Origin: an uncultured Flavobacteriaceae bacterium
GTDB taxonomy: Bacteria; Bacteroidota; Bacteroidia; Flavobacteriales; Flavobacteriaceae
Direction of reading: 5' to 3'
DNA length: 64,000 nt
NCBI GenBank assembly: GCA_937136455.1
Contig: CAKZOO010000041.1
Location: 1 to 64,000, forward strand
In this document: positions 25,662-32,989 of the stretch, one piece after another
Numbering within the stretch: the stretch's first letter is position 1
Layout of the letters: the number at the start of each line of letters is the position of its first letter
Made by a program: the position numbers and the translations under genes
Notes under the pieces: model-generated
What the model was told of the DNA's origin: nothing
The model's input: the letters and a program-made list of their open reading frames with translations, nothing else
Database searches by the model: none

Positions 25662-25927
25662 AACTGGAGCGTAGGTCAACCGGATGGTACACTCTTCCCA
25701 ATAAAGGCTACTCAGTCTACTACATCTATCAGGATGATTGCTGGGCACTCTATCGTGTTATTAAGGGCGTCCCTCAAGCAATAGGATGCTATGGTTCACT
25801 GGAAAGTGCAGCTGAGGCAATTAAAGACCTGCACCCAAAATTTAGAACCAGCATGTACAAACTGCTATGGAATGGCTACAAACCTACCCTGATCGATAAG
25901 TTAAGGAGACTGTTTTATGACGAATAG
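25658..25927 (+). CDS. B family small protein
   Basis: 89 residues from ATG 25658 (ATGA overlap). GWYTLPNKGYSVYYIYQ corresponds to the LPCGAFTIHYI core with the Cys replaced. FRTSMYKLLWNGY matches the C-terminal signature, then a short basic tail. Confidence 0.6.
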   Translation: MKLERRSTGWYTLPNKGYSVYYIYQDDCWALYRVIKGVPQAIGCYGSLESAAEAIKDLHPKFRTSMYKLLWNGYKPTLIDKLRRLFYDE

Positions 25928-26165
25928 TGATGTGAGGACAAAAAAATTCCCCTGCATTTACCAGAGTAGCAAAAATACGTACCACTCAATCTGCGGTAGA
26001 TATAGAATAGCGGCTTCACAGCTAGCGCCTCCCTACCACTACTTAACACTCAGTGGTGACCTGATCGACGTTCATACAGACTTAGATGAAGTTCATTGTT
26101 ATATAGAAGGAAGACACCCAGAGCTGAGGAGTAGGTTATGTCAGCTATTGATGACAGATAACTAA
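25917..26165 (+). CDS. CGxY (B) family small protein
   Basis: 82 residues, SICGRYRIAAS core and PELRSRLCQLLMTDN ending. AAGGAG precedes its ATG within the previous gene's tail. Confidence 0.65.
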   Translation: MTNSDVRTKKFPCIYQSSKNTYHSICGRYRIAASQLAPPYHYLTLSGDLIDVHTDLDEVHCYIEGRHPELRSRLCQLLMTDN

Positions 26166-26199
26166 TTTAGTCCAATTTTTGCTCAGAGACTCTCCTCAT

Positions 26200-27185
26200 C
26201 ACTCCCCACCCCAAAAGTACCCATACCCCCCACCCCCTCAGCACTCAACCTAAATTCAGCTACTTACCAGACTGGCAAGCTTTGTGCTACTGCAATACTT
26301 GTGCCATAACGTAAGCTGTTGAAATTACTAAGGATTAGGCGGCTATCTGTCTAAGCATCTCATTGCCTTTCTAAGCCATTCTACATTCAACCTATATAAT
26401 CATACTAATCCAGAGTTAGGAAAGCTTAGAGAGGCTATTCTGTGCTTCTCATGACGTGTGTACCTAAGGGACTGATATTACTAGGTTATACTCGCAAGTA
26501 CTCGTAGGACTCGCAAAGTTAGTGACAAACCCTGCAAGTATTATGCCATAATAGGAATTTGGATAAGTTGTTTGTTGGTACAGGGTTTGCATTTGCAAGT
26601 AGTATGCCTCAATTTTTGGACTGTTTGTTGAGTTGGCAAGCTTTTTGCAGATGCAGGATTCTATCCAATTTTGGGGTAGAGGCTCTGTAGTGGCATTTGG
26701 TGTGGAAATTGCAATATTTCTCCTGCTTGCCCTAACCCTCTCCCTAAGAGTAACAAATCCTAACCACAAATGACAGAGAAATTAAACAAGAAAATACAAA
26801 GACTAGTACAAAAAAGACGCAATTAAACCTAAGAATACTAGCATTTATCGACTTTGTTAGCTTACTAGTCTAAGGGCTAACTGTCTAGCTAGCTTACGTT
26901 TGCTAGCACGTTCTCACTCTAGATACAGGATAGATTTTCTAATCCTTTCTCCCTATCCCGTGAAGGTCTGACTTAGTAGGCTTTCCGTACTGTCAGAGCG
27001 TTTGGACCGCTTAGGCTACGAATGTCCTAGGATTGGTTTACTTACCTTTAGCCCTAGGCTTTGTTCGCTAACTTCTCCAATCTAAGCTTAGGATGACCTA
27101 TTGTAAACCTAAATTAGTTAGTTACTTTGAGTGAGAAAAGTGTCACGTATTTAGACCCTCATTGCATGTCGTCACGCTTGACACT
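26200..27185 (-). ncRNA. candidate large structured non-coding RNA (gene-free 1.2 kb)
   Basis: 26166-27350 has no convincing gene on either strand. Perfect inverted repeats follow one another: CAAACCCTG/CAGGGTTTG (26526-26534, 26581-26589), TATTAT/ATAATA (26539-26553), GTTAGC/GCTAAC (26856-26881), GCTAGC/GCTAGC (26888-26907), GGATAG/CTATCC (26928-26958), TCTGAC/GTCAGA (26967-26997), GGAC/GTCC (27004-27027), GTGTCA/TGACAC (27140-27184). Short direct repeats also occur (GCAAGTA.TATGCC at 26533 and 26595; TGGCAAGCTTT at 26273 and 26635). Late element E points leftward into it. A large phage ncRNA is the favoured reading; an origin or packaging site is the alternative. Confidence 0.4.
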
Positions 27186-27204
27186 CTCTAATATATATTG
27201 TTAA
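27186..27204 (-). promoter_or_regulatory. late-type promoter element E
   Basis: Minus strand TTAACAATATATATTAGAG, identical to element A over 19 bases. It faces the gene-free region 26.2-27.18 kb, not a coding gene. Confidence 0.5.
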
Positions 27205-27350
27205 AATGATAATCTTTAACAAAAGTACATGATAACATAGTATTACGACTCTGTCAAGGTGACTGCCAACAATTCTAGGCACTGTATTAGCCTGTCTGAG
27301 CCGTTCTAGCCGCCTAGTCCTATATAAGGTATAGGTTTTGTTAGAATAGC

Positions 27351-27788
27351 TTAGAGGAGGCGCTCAAAGCTTAAACCCCCTATATTGTATTTTTCCATTG
27401 TTCTTACGTCGTAGGGAGTTAGGACTCCGCCTTGTCTTATAAACTTCCTAATGCGGTTTATTGTATCTTTTCGACTGCTTTTGGGAGACTTTGCCCAGTC
27501 AGCGTCAAACAGAAAACACCAAGTAAGGTCATCATCGAAAAAAGATGAACCAAACACACGAGCAGAGAAATCGCACCAATACATAGAGTCCATTGCATCG
27601 TTAAAAAATAGACTTGACGCCCAACCAATGGCGCAACCAACTGTCCCACACTCGGGTACTTCTTCGCAAACCGCTACAAGACCATTTTCTCTTAACATGT
27701 AATGTTCCATGTCAAATTGATGATCCTTTACTTCAGTTTCCAAAAAGTCTGCAAGCTTCGATAGGTTTTCTAGGTAACGTTTTTCCAT
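27351..27788 (-). CDS. conserved phage-type protein with CGTVGCAIGW motif
   Basis: 145 residues. Contains the segment ECGTVGCAIGWASS near residue 48; the CGT-x-x-C-x-x-G pattern is found in many phage and bacterial proteins of unknown function. Rich in Trp, Phe and Asp. Ribosome site AAGG. It reads leftward with its own promoter (27826-27853), against the surrounding genes. Confidence 0.65.
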   Translation of the reverse strand: MEKRYLENLSKLADFLETEVKDHQFDMEHYMLRENGLVAVCEEVPECGTVGCAIGWASSLFFNDAMDSMYWCDFSARVFGSSFFDDDLTWCFLFDADWAKSPKSSRKDTINRIRKFIRQGGVLTPYDVRTMEKYNIGGLSFERLL

Positions 27789-27825
27789 AATTATAGCCTT
27801 TTGTTATGTTTAGTTCGTTATAACC

Positions 27826-27853
27826 ATGATAACACAACTACGGTAGGAGTCAA
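27826..27853 (-). promoter_or_regulatory. leftward promoter
   Basis: Minus strand TTGACT, 16-base spacer, TATCAT, upstream of 27788. Confidence 0.6.
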
Positions 27854-27861
27854 GCATTATT

Positions 27862-28038
27862 TTAATTATTTTCATACCAAATGTCTGCCATTTTTTCGAG
27901 ATAATTACATACAGTCAAACTTAAATCGGTTGACATTGCTAAGTGAGGAGTGACCTCATAACCTGTAGTAACCAACTCATGGAATTTTTTGTCTTCTTCC
28001 ATTAATTTATTAAATAGTGTTTGTAGAGATGTGTCCAT
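27862..28038 (-). CDS. small protein, unknown
   Basis: 58 residues, ATG 28038 behind AAAGGA. Helical. Second of three leftward small genes each preceded by a TTGACT-containing intergenic stretch of similar layout. Confidence 0.55.
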   Translation of the reverse strand: MDTSLQTLFNKLMEEDKKFHELVTTGYEVTPHLAMSTDLSLTVCNYLEKMADIWYENN

Positions 28039-28074
28039 TTTCTTATCCTTTGCTATGTTTGTTACTGTATAACT

Positions 28075-28102
28075 ATAATAACATAATTACGACATGAGTC
28101 AA
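28075..28102 (-). promoter_or_regulatory. leftward promoter
   Basis: Minus strand TTGACT, 16-base spacer, TATTAT, upstream of 28038. Confidence 0.6.
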
Positions 28103-28110
28103 GTATTATT

Positions 28111-28338
28111 TTACTTTTTTCTGTGAGAAAAATCTAAGCCTGAATATTTTTCAAAGATAGATAGGATAGTATTCAAGTCCTCAGAACTCATCGAGCCTTC
28201 ATAGACCTCTAATTCTATTTCGGTCTCGTTCCAATTTAAACTAACATGCCCACTTGTAACCTGATCTTTAACATCAAGATATTCTTTTTTACACTCTTCT
28301 CTGTCCTTAATCATGTAAGTTTTAAAACGTGTTTTCAT
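28111..28338 (-). CDS. small protein, unknown
   Basis: 75 residues, charged, ATG 28338 behind AAAGG. A TTGACT lies at 28392-28397 on the minus strand, but no good -10 box follows at the usual distance. Confidence 0.55.
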   Translation of the reverse strand: MKTRFKTYMIKDREECKKEYLDVKDQVTSGHVSLNWNETEIELEVYEGSMSSEDLNTILSIFEKYSGLDFSHRKK

Positions 28339-28397
28339 AATTAGTCGCCTTTGTTATGTTCTAATAACAGTGTCGGTCATTTTCAAGAATAAGTCAA

Positions 28398-28690
28398 GCA
28401 ATATTTTAATTAAATTACGTTTTTCCCTAATTACAGACGCTTACAAACTTATCCAATAATTCCAAGCACTTAGCCCTCTTGCAGAATTAGCCCTAGAATT
28501 CATTCTAAGGGACTACCCTATACGTTTATATGGGCTAGGTTAGGATTGATCCTAGGCTATGTTATGAGGTTCTGACAGCGTTTAAGTTCTACCTTTATAT
28601 AGGTGATATTCCGAAAATAAGCATTTAATCAGGTAACCCTCTGTTATTACAGAAAAACGTAACTTTTTTAAAATAAATGCAACTTTTTAG
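28398..28690. other. gene-free region with hairpins between divergent genes
   Basis: No gene seen. Inverted repeats: CCCTAGAAT/ATTCTAAGGG (28491-28511, one bulge), CCCTATA/TATATGGG (28516-28534), TAGGAT-TG-ATCCTA (28541-28554). Could be regulatory, structured RNA or an origin. Confidence 0.4.
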
Positions 28691-28718
28691 TTGACGTGTG
28701 TTGTGGTTATGCTATACT
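28691..28718 (+). promoter_or_regulatory. sigma70-type promoter
   Basis: TTGACG, 16-base spacer, TATACT; opens the long rightward gene run. Confidence 0.7.
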
Positions 28719-28751
28719 GGTAACAGGAAAACAAAACAAGGAAAACAAAAC

Positions 28752-28802
28752 ATGTTAACAGGAATTGGATTTGCAATAGTTTTTTGGGTAATACTAAGTT
28801 AG
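28752..28802 (+). CDS. 16-residue hydrophobic leader peptide
   Basis: ATG 28752 behind AAGGAAAA encodes a hydrophobic 16-residue peptide ending in a stop 9 bases before the next gene's GTG. First frame after the promoter; a small toxin-like or leader peptide is possible. Confidence 0.4.
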   Translation: MLTGIGFAIVFWVILS

Positions 28803-28811
28803 GGGGACAAC

Positions 28812-29018
28812 GTGAGCGAACTAAATAAAATAACTGTCATTGTGAAGGATTATTTTTATAAGTTTGACAGCCGCCTAGGTTATGGTATACTTGAAAATGT
28901 GATAACCGGCTACAAGGTAGAATTGGACAGTGAAGCGACTAATAAATGTAATCATTCTAATAAGTGGATAACTTATTATATTGTTGAGAATAGAACTTTT
29001 TTAGATAAAGGGGTATAA
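28812..29018 (+). CDS. small protein, unknown
   Basis: 68 residues from GTG 28812 behind AGGGGG. Beta-rich (KVELDSEATNKC), no recognised motif. Confidence 0.55.
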   Translation: MSELNKITVIVKDYFYKFDSRLGYGILENVITGYKVELDSEATNKCNHSNKWITYYIVENRTFLDKGV

Positions 29019-29019
29019 A

Positions 29020-29469
29020 ATGAATATCGAACAACTTGCAAAGAAAACACAGACTAGACACCTAAAAAGAGCTAACATCCTAAAATCGAGTAATTTTGAA
29101 TTTGTACTTGACAGTAAAAAGGCTTACTCCTATGGCTGGTGGCTATTCTGCACTGAGGTAAATGGTAAAATTATCTTCAATAATACAAGATACTCAGCAA
29201 GTACAGATAAACACCAAGGTAAAGCAAGGCAAATCCTAGGTTACAACGAGGACCTTGTTTTGACTAGGACTAGAACCAGTCTCGCAAACTTGACAGAAGC
29301 TCTTTACTCTGAGGTACAAGGCACTAAAGCAGAAATTAGGAGTCTAATTAAGGCTATTCGTAAACCTAGAACACACAAGGCAAAGAATGCGGAGCGTAGA
29401 CAAGAAATTACTAGACTTCTAAAGCATATTGCTGAGGTTAGGGCTGTGAAAAATGAGGTGGAAAAATGA
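29020..29469 (+). CDS. basic protein, unknown
   Basis: 149 residues, very basic (many K and R), C-terminal helix. Ribosome site AAAGGGG. SYGWWLFCTEVNGKIIFNN suggests a beta core. May bind nucleic acid; unproven. Confidence 0.6.
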   Translation: MNIEQLAKKTQTRHLKRANILKSSNFEFVLDSKKAYSYGWWLFCTEVNGKIIFNNTRYSASTDKHQGKARQILGYNEDLVLTRTRTSLANLTEALYSEVQGTKAEIRSLIKAIRKPRTHKAKNAERRQEITRLLKHIAEVRAVKNEVEK

Positions 29470-29588
29470 AAAACTACCTAGAGGAAAAACTGAAAAAAGC
29501 AATTGAGCGTAAAGACGAATTTAGCGCATCTATCCTAATTACCAGACTGGAAAACTTAGGGTATAAAGTTTTACTTGACAGAGAGTAG
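29466..29588 (+). CDS. small helical protein
   Basis: 40 residues, ATGA overlap with the previous gene. No motif. Confidence 0.5.
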   Translation: MKNYLEEKLKKAIERKDEFSASILITRLENLGYKVLLDRE

Positions 29589-29623
29589 GGTAGCTGTTAG
29601 GATAAGGTAAAGGAGAAAATAAA

Positions 29624-29749
29624 ATGAGCAAAACTAAAGCAACCATAGCATTTATTTTACTAAGCACGCTCCCATTTTTAATGGGTGCAGCTTACCTAGC
29701 GGTAAAGTTTGAAGCGGTAATTTTAGGAATTAAAGGAGTGGCAGCATGA
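29624..29749 (+). CDS. small membrane protein
   Basis: 41 residues, one hydrophobic segment (residues 7-26). AAGGAG precedes it. Confidence 0.55.
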   Translation: MSKTKATIAFILLSTLPFLMGAAYLAVKFEAVILGIKGVAA

Positions 29750-30057
29750 GCAGAGAAGAACTAGAGGAAAGAATTGTAGATATCCAAGCGGAAATAGATA
29801 GCTTTGAAGTATCGGACCATGTTAGTGAGTCGGACTATGATAATTATATAGACGAACTTGAAGGGGACGTTACTATATGCGGCATGTCTTACAGCGCATC
29901 TAGGGTGCTTAGTGAAATTGATCCTATTGCCTATCGTTGCGGCTTTTCTGATTATTGTGACTCTTTAGACGTTTCAGAAATTGAAGCATACCAAGAACTA
30001 GAAACTGAACTAGACGAACTAGAAAGGGAACTAGAAGAATTAGGAGATGAGGAGTAA
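29746..30057 (+). CDS. very acidic small protein
   Basis: 103 residues with a large excess of Glu and Asp and a terminal coiled coil. Such composition is seen in DNA-mimic proteins that block host nucleases or regulators; this is speculation from composition. Confidence 0.6.
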   Translation: MSREELEERIVDIQAEIDSFEVSDHVSESDYDNYIDELEGDVTICGMSYSASRVLSEIDPIAYRCGFSDYCDSLDVSEIEAYQELETELDELERELEELGDEE

Positions 30058-30158
30058 TGCTAGAAATAAAATATAATGGTAAAGAGTACTCTGTTTATAA
30101 AGCTAATGTGCTGCAATTCACTGTAAAGCACTGGCGGGAAATTTGGGAGAGGGTGTAA
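30057..30158 (+). CDS. small protein, unknown
   Basis: 33 residues, coupled by TAATG overlap to the previous stop. Beta-type, no motif. Confidence 0.45.
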   Translation: MLEIKYNGKEYSVYKANVLQFTVKHWREIWERV

Positions 30159-30160
30159 AA

Positions 30161-30421
30161 ATGGAAAAACCTAAACTAATCAAAAGTATTTGGGACAATT
30201 CAAAAACTGAGGACGCAACTTTAGACTGTATGACTTTTGTTTTGGATTACGTTGAAGGTCCAAGGGGTGAACCGGGTTGTCTAGGTACTTCTTACAATGG
30301 TGTAGCTTATTCAATCTTTTCATATTGCGAAGAAGGCGAGCACCTAGGCGATAAAGTGGAATGGTCTGAGCTTGGCGACGATATTAAAAAACATGTAATT
30401 GCGAGATTAGAAAATGATTAG
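30161..30421 (+). CDS. small acidic protein, unknown
   Basis: 86 residues from ATG 30161 behind GAGAGGG. Acidic; no family recognised. Confidence 0.55.
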   Translation: MEKPKLIKSIWDNSKTEDATLDCMTFVLDYVEGPRGEPGCLGTSYNGVAYSIFSYCEEGEHLGDKVEWSELGDDIKKHVIARLEND

Positions 30422-30533
30422 TATTCCAATAATCCTAATGCTCCTAGGGCTATATTGCCTAGCTTCACTAAAGAGTTTAGAAGGCTTACTAGGAGCGTTA
30501 GCATTTGTAATTTTAGGAGGTTTGTTTTGGTAG
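30414..30533 (+). CDS. small membrane protein
   Basis: 39 residues, hydrophobic almost throughout (two short helices). Overlaps both neighbours; its end encodes AGGAGG for the next start. Confidence 0.5.
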   Translation: MISIPIILMLLGLYCLASLKSLEGLLGALAFVILGGLFW

Positions 30534-30625
30534 CGACAATTTTCTTTTTACTAAGTATAATTTTTCAAGAAAGATTTTACTTTTTATTTTGTGCAGGAAT
30601 TGCCTGTCTAATTTTGGGAGCATAA
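30527..30625 (+). CDS. small membrane protein
   Basis: 32 residues from TTG 30527, with AGGAGG 6 bases upstream. Hydrophobic. Confidence 0.45.
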   Translation: MVATIFFLLSIIFQERFYFLFCAGIACLILGA

Positions 30626-30626
30626 G

Positions 30627-30800
30627 GTGGATATTGATACATTATTTTTAATAAAAAAGGAATTGAAAACTAGAAAGGAAGGTTTACAGTTTAAACTTGA
30701 GAGGGAAAAAAGAGATTTTGATTATTTCAATAGTAAAATAAACTTAATGAGCAGACTAATTAAAGAGATAAACAACGAAATAAAACTATTAAAAAATTAG
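30627..30800 (+). CDS. small coiled-coil protein
   Basis: 57 residues from GTG 30627, basic coiled coil. No function recognised. Confidence 0.5.
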   Translation: MDIDTLFLIKKELKTRKEGLQFKLEREKRDFDYFNSKINLMSRLIKEINNEIKLLKN

Positions 30801-30810
30801 GAGTGTAAAG

Positions 30811-30990
30811 ATGAATAAACTAAAGCAAGTTGAGAGAATCCAAACTATACTAAAGCATAACATCGTCGATGAGTGCCCTCACTGTGATAAGCAATTTGTA
30901 AGCTTTTACACATTTGAAGGTTATGGATTATGTCCAGATTGTGACGAGGAAACCATTGAGAATTTTAGAGCTAAGCAGAGGGGGGAATAA
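30811..30990 (+). CDS. small zinc-finger protein
   Basis: 59 residues with CPHC (about 23) and CPDC (about 43), a typical zinc ribbon, followed by an acidic helix. GGAG upstream; TAATG overlap with the next gene. Confidence 0.6.
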   Translation: MNKLKQVERIQTILKHNIVDECPHCDKQFVSFYTFEGYGLCPDCDEETIENFRAKQRGE

Positions 30991-31358
30991 TGGGAATTTA
31001 TTTTATTATTGTACAATTGGCACTAGTTATTGGTTTATCCTATCAAGTATACAGAAACCAAAAACAACTTAGATACCTATCTGGGCGTTTGAGTAAAATG
31101 TGTTTAGATAACATCGAACATGCCACCATAACTTGTGAGCTTATTTCTAAGGATAAGGATTTTATAAAGGACGTCGAACTTGTAAACAAAACAGACTATC
31201 CGCTATTATCTTATAGTGTTAAATATTCTAACGATTTTACGGTTTTATTTTATGACAATGGTTTCGGTAGAAGTTCAATGTCTTATACAGATGTTATAAG
31301 TAGGGCTAAAGAAATCCGTAGAATTTGTAAAACCAACTGCAAGAAAGGAAAGAAGTAA
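30990..31358 (+). CDS. membrane-anchored protein, unknown
   Basis: 122 residues, one N-terminal membrane segment (3-20) then a soluble domain. Overlaps the next gene. Confidence 0.55.
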   Translation: MGIYFIIVQLALVIGLSYQVYRNQKQLRYLSGRLSKMCLDNIEHATITCELISKDKDFIKDVELVNKTDYPLLSYSVKYSNDFTVLFYDNGFGRSSMSYTDVISRAKEIRRICKTNCKKGKK

Positions 31359-31438
31359 TGGAAAAAGAAGTCAGTAAAGAGGATTTAGAATTAATGCAGG
31401 AATTTGAGCAGTTTATCCTTGACAATAAAGGTGAGTAA
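31358..31438 (+). CDS. very small acidic peptide
   Basis: 26 residues, overlapping the previous stop (TAATG). The -35 box of the next promoter lies in its 3' end. Low certainty. Confidence 0.35.
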   Translation: MEKEVSKEDLELMQEFEQFILDNKGE

Positions 31439-31447
31439 AGGTAAAAT
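31419..31447 (+). promoter_or_regulatory. sigma70-type promoter
   Basis: TTGACA, 17-base spacer, TAAAAT; 17 bases before ATG 31465. Confidence 0.7.
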
Positions 31448-31464
31448 AAACTAAAGGGGTACGT

Positions 31465-32115
31465 ATGACTAAAAAATACAAACTAACAGATAACACAATT
31501 ACTCATTACGACAAAACTTTGCACCAAATCCAAGCACTGAGGTCATTTGGTAATGTTGCTAAAGGTGATTTAGGTGGTTATGTTGAGAAAGAAGGTAATC
31601 TAAGTCATGAGGGGAATGCTTGGGTGTCTGGGAATGCTTGGGTGTATGGGAATGCTTGGGTGTTTGGGAATGCTGATGTGTCTGAGAATGCTTGTGTGTA
31701 TGGGAATGCTGGGGTGTATGGGAATGCTGAGGTGTTTGGGAATGCTTGGGTGTATGGGAATGCTGAGGTGTATGGGAATGCTTGTGTGTATGGGAATGCT
31801 GGGGTGTCTGGGAATGCTGAGGTGTTTGGGGATGCTGATGTGTATGGGAATGCTGAGGTGTATGGGAATGCTTGGGTGTTTGGGGATGCTAGGGTGTCTA
31901 AAGGTAAGTGTACAGAAAAGATAGTAAACTTTATCGGACTAGAATTTAATATAACAGCATACAATGATATTATTAAAGTAGGATGTAAAACTCATACTTG
32001 TGCTGAATGGACAAACATAATTGCTAATAGAGAATATGAATCTTTATGTGAAGACTACGACAAAATCCAAGCTTACGTAAAATTACTATTAATCGACAAA
32101 GGACACTTATTGTGA
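31465..32115 (+). CDS. beta-helix protein with tandem GNAxVxG repeats
   Basis: 216 residues. Residues about 49-145 are some sixteen hexapeptide units of the type GNAWVY/GNAEVF, the pattern of left-handed parallel beta-helices. At the DNA level they are an 18-bp tandem repeat, so the length can change by slippage. The N-terminus (YVEKEGNLSHEGNAWV) is shared by many phage repeat proteins of this type. The C-terminal 70 residues hold a small Cys-containing domain. Function unknown; surface binding or capping has been suggested for such folds. Confidence 0.7.
   Translation: MTKKYKLTDNTITHYDKTLHQIQALRSFGNVAKGDLGGYVEKEGNLSHEGNAWVSGNAWVYGNAWVFGNADVSENACVYGNAGVYGNAEVFGNAWVYGNAEVYGNACVYGNAGVSGNAEVFGDADVYGNAEVYGNAWVFGDARVSKGKCTEKIVNFIGLEFNITAYNDIIKVGCKTHTCAEWTNIIANREYESLCEDYDKIQAYVKLLLIDKGHLL
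31612..31899 (+). repeat. 18-bp coding tandem repeat
   Basis: About 16 imperfect units of the type GGGAATGCTTGGGTGTAT, all inside the beta-helix gene. The repeats keep other frames open, which explains the spurious ORFs on both strands here. Confidence 0.9.
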
Positions 32116-32243
32116 GTAATGTAATCGAATTCCCTAAAGCAGATTATGACTGTGAAAGGACTAAAGCTGTTTGGGATAATATGCTAAAGCAAGCAGCTAA
32201 GTTCAATTTGTATAATTTATTTTTAAACGAGGAGGCAGCGTGA
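32112..32243 (+). CDS. small protein, unknown
   Basis: 43 residues from GTG 32112 (overlapping the previous stop), ending on GAGGAGGCAGC that supplies the next ribosome site. Helical. Confidence 0.5.
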   Translation: MSNVIEFPKADYDCERTKAVWDNMLKQAAKFNLYNLFLNEEAA

Positions 32244-32719
32244 AAAATTTAATCTTATTAGTTTTTTTAATTATCCTAGCATTCTTTGCAACAGGATGCG
32301 GTCAGGAATCTGGGATAGTTGTTAGTAATCCTGATTTCCAAGGTCAAATTGACGACCTCGATAATAGGTTAAATGACCTCGACAGGAGGTTAGCCACTTT
32401 CCAATTAGAAATGGGTGATCTGGAAAGTAGCATTATTCAGCTAGGTAACGACCTAGACAATTTTGAGCATGATTTGGATCAGGTTGAAATAAACGTCACA
32501 GACGCTCTTAATCGCCTCTCTCAGCTTGAGGGTGAGACTAGGGTAGTGGAGATACTGCAACCGTGTCCAAACGCTAAAGAGGTGTTAATAAAGCTCTCTG
32601 ATGGCAGGGTGGTTGCTTACTTCGAGCAGGGGAGTAAGAGATATTTGTCTTTCCTAGCAGATGGAAATTACAGAACAACAGACGGGACTAATTGTCATTT
32701 CAGTATTCCCTTGCAGTAA
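32240..32719 (+). CDS. coiled-coil lipoprotein
   Basis: 159 residues from GTG 32240. Signal peptide with lipobox FATGC (Cys about residue 20), then a long coiled coil (about 35-100, heptads of DLDNRLNDLDRRL type) and a small C-terminal domain with two Cys. Topology resembles outer-membrane lipoproteins such as Lpp or o-spanins, but is longer. Expected in the envelope. Confidence 0.7.
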   Translation: MKNLILLVFLIILAFFATGCGQESGIVVSNPDFQGQIDDLDNRLNDLDRRLATFQLEMGDLESSIIQLGNDLDNFEHDLDQVEINVTDALNRLSQLEGETRVVEILQPCPNAKEVLIKLSDGRVVAYFEQGSKRYLSFLADGNYRTTDGTNCHFSIPLQ

Positions 32720-32739
32720 AGGCGATTTTGTAGTAAAAT
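32711..32739 (+). promoter_or_regulatory. sigma70-type promoter
   Basis: TTGCAG, 17-base spacer, TAAAAT, 15 bases before ATG 32755. Confidence 0.65.
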
Positions 32740-32754
32740 GGTATAGAGGTTTGT

Positions 32755-32988
32755 ATGGAAGTTAAGCTTGGGGATAAATTTTTAAGAGTGTGGGATGACG
32801 AGTATGTTGAAGGAATTGTAGTTGTAAACGAATTAGACCTGAACAAAAAACAGTTTAGCGCTTTTGACAAAAATTCAGGTTTCTGGTGGTACGAGGAGTC
32901 GAGTTTGAGAGCTTATTATGATACAACACTTCTTTCCATCCTAACCCCACTCAACTCACTATCAAAATTACTATATTTAGGAGAGTAA
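32755..32988 (+). CDS. A family small protein
   Basis: 77 residues. Closest to the 46829 and 48299 members: KLGDKFLRVWDDEYVEGIV at the start, a WWYEESSLRAY middle and LTPLNSLSKLLYLGE at the end. The terminal LGE codons contain TTAGGAGAG, the ribosome site of 32990. Confidence 0.75.
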   Translation: MEVKLGDKFLRVWDDEYVEGIVVVNELDLNKKQFSAFDKNSGFWWYEESSLRAYYDTTLLSILTPLNSLSKLLYLGE

Positions 32989-32989
32989 A

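Noticed and set aside
26464..26769. 101-codon minus-strand frame in the gene-free region
   Set aside because: TTG start without a ribosome site, isolated, unlike neighbouring genes, and overlapping strong inverted repeats; more likely chance in structured RNA sequence.
31612..31899. CRISPR-like array
   Set aside because: The 18-bp units are contiguous without spacers and lie in a coding frame.
31605..31964. Open frames on the minus strand and in another plus frame across the beta-helix gene
   Set aside because: They arise because the 18-bp repeat lacks stops in several frames; only the 31465-32115 frame has a promoter, start and non-repeat ends.
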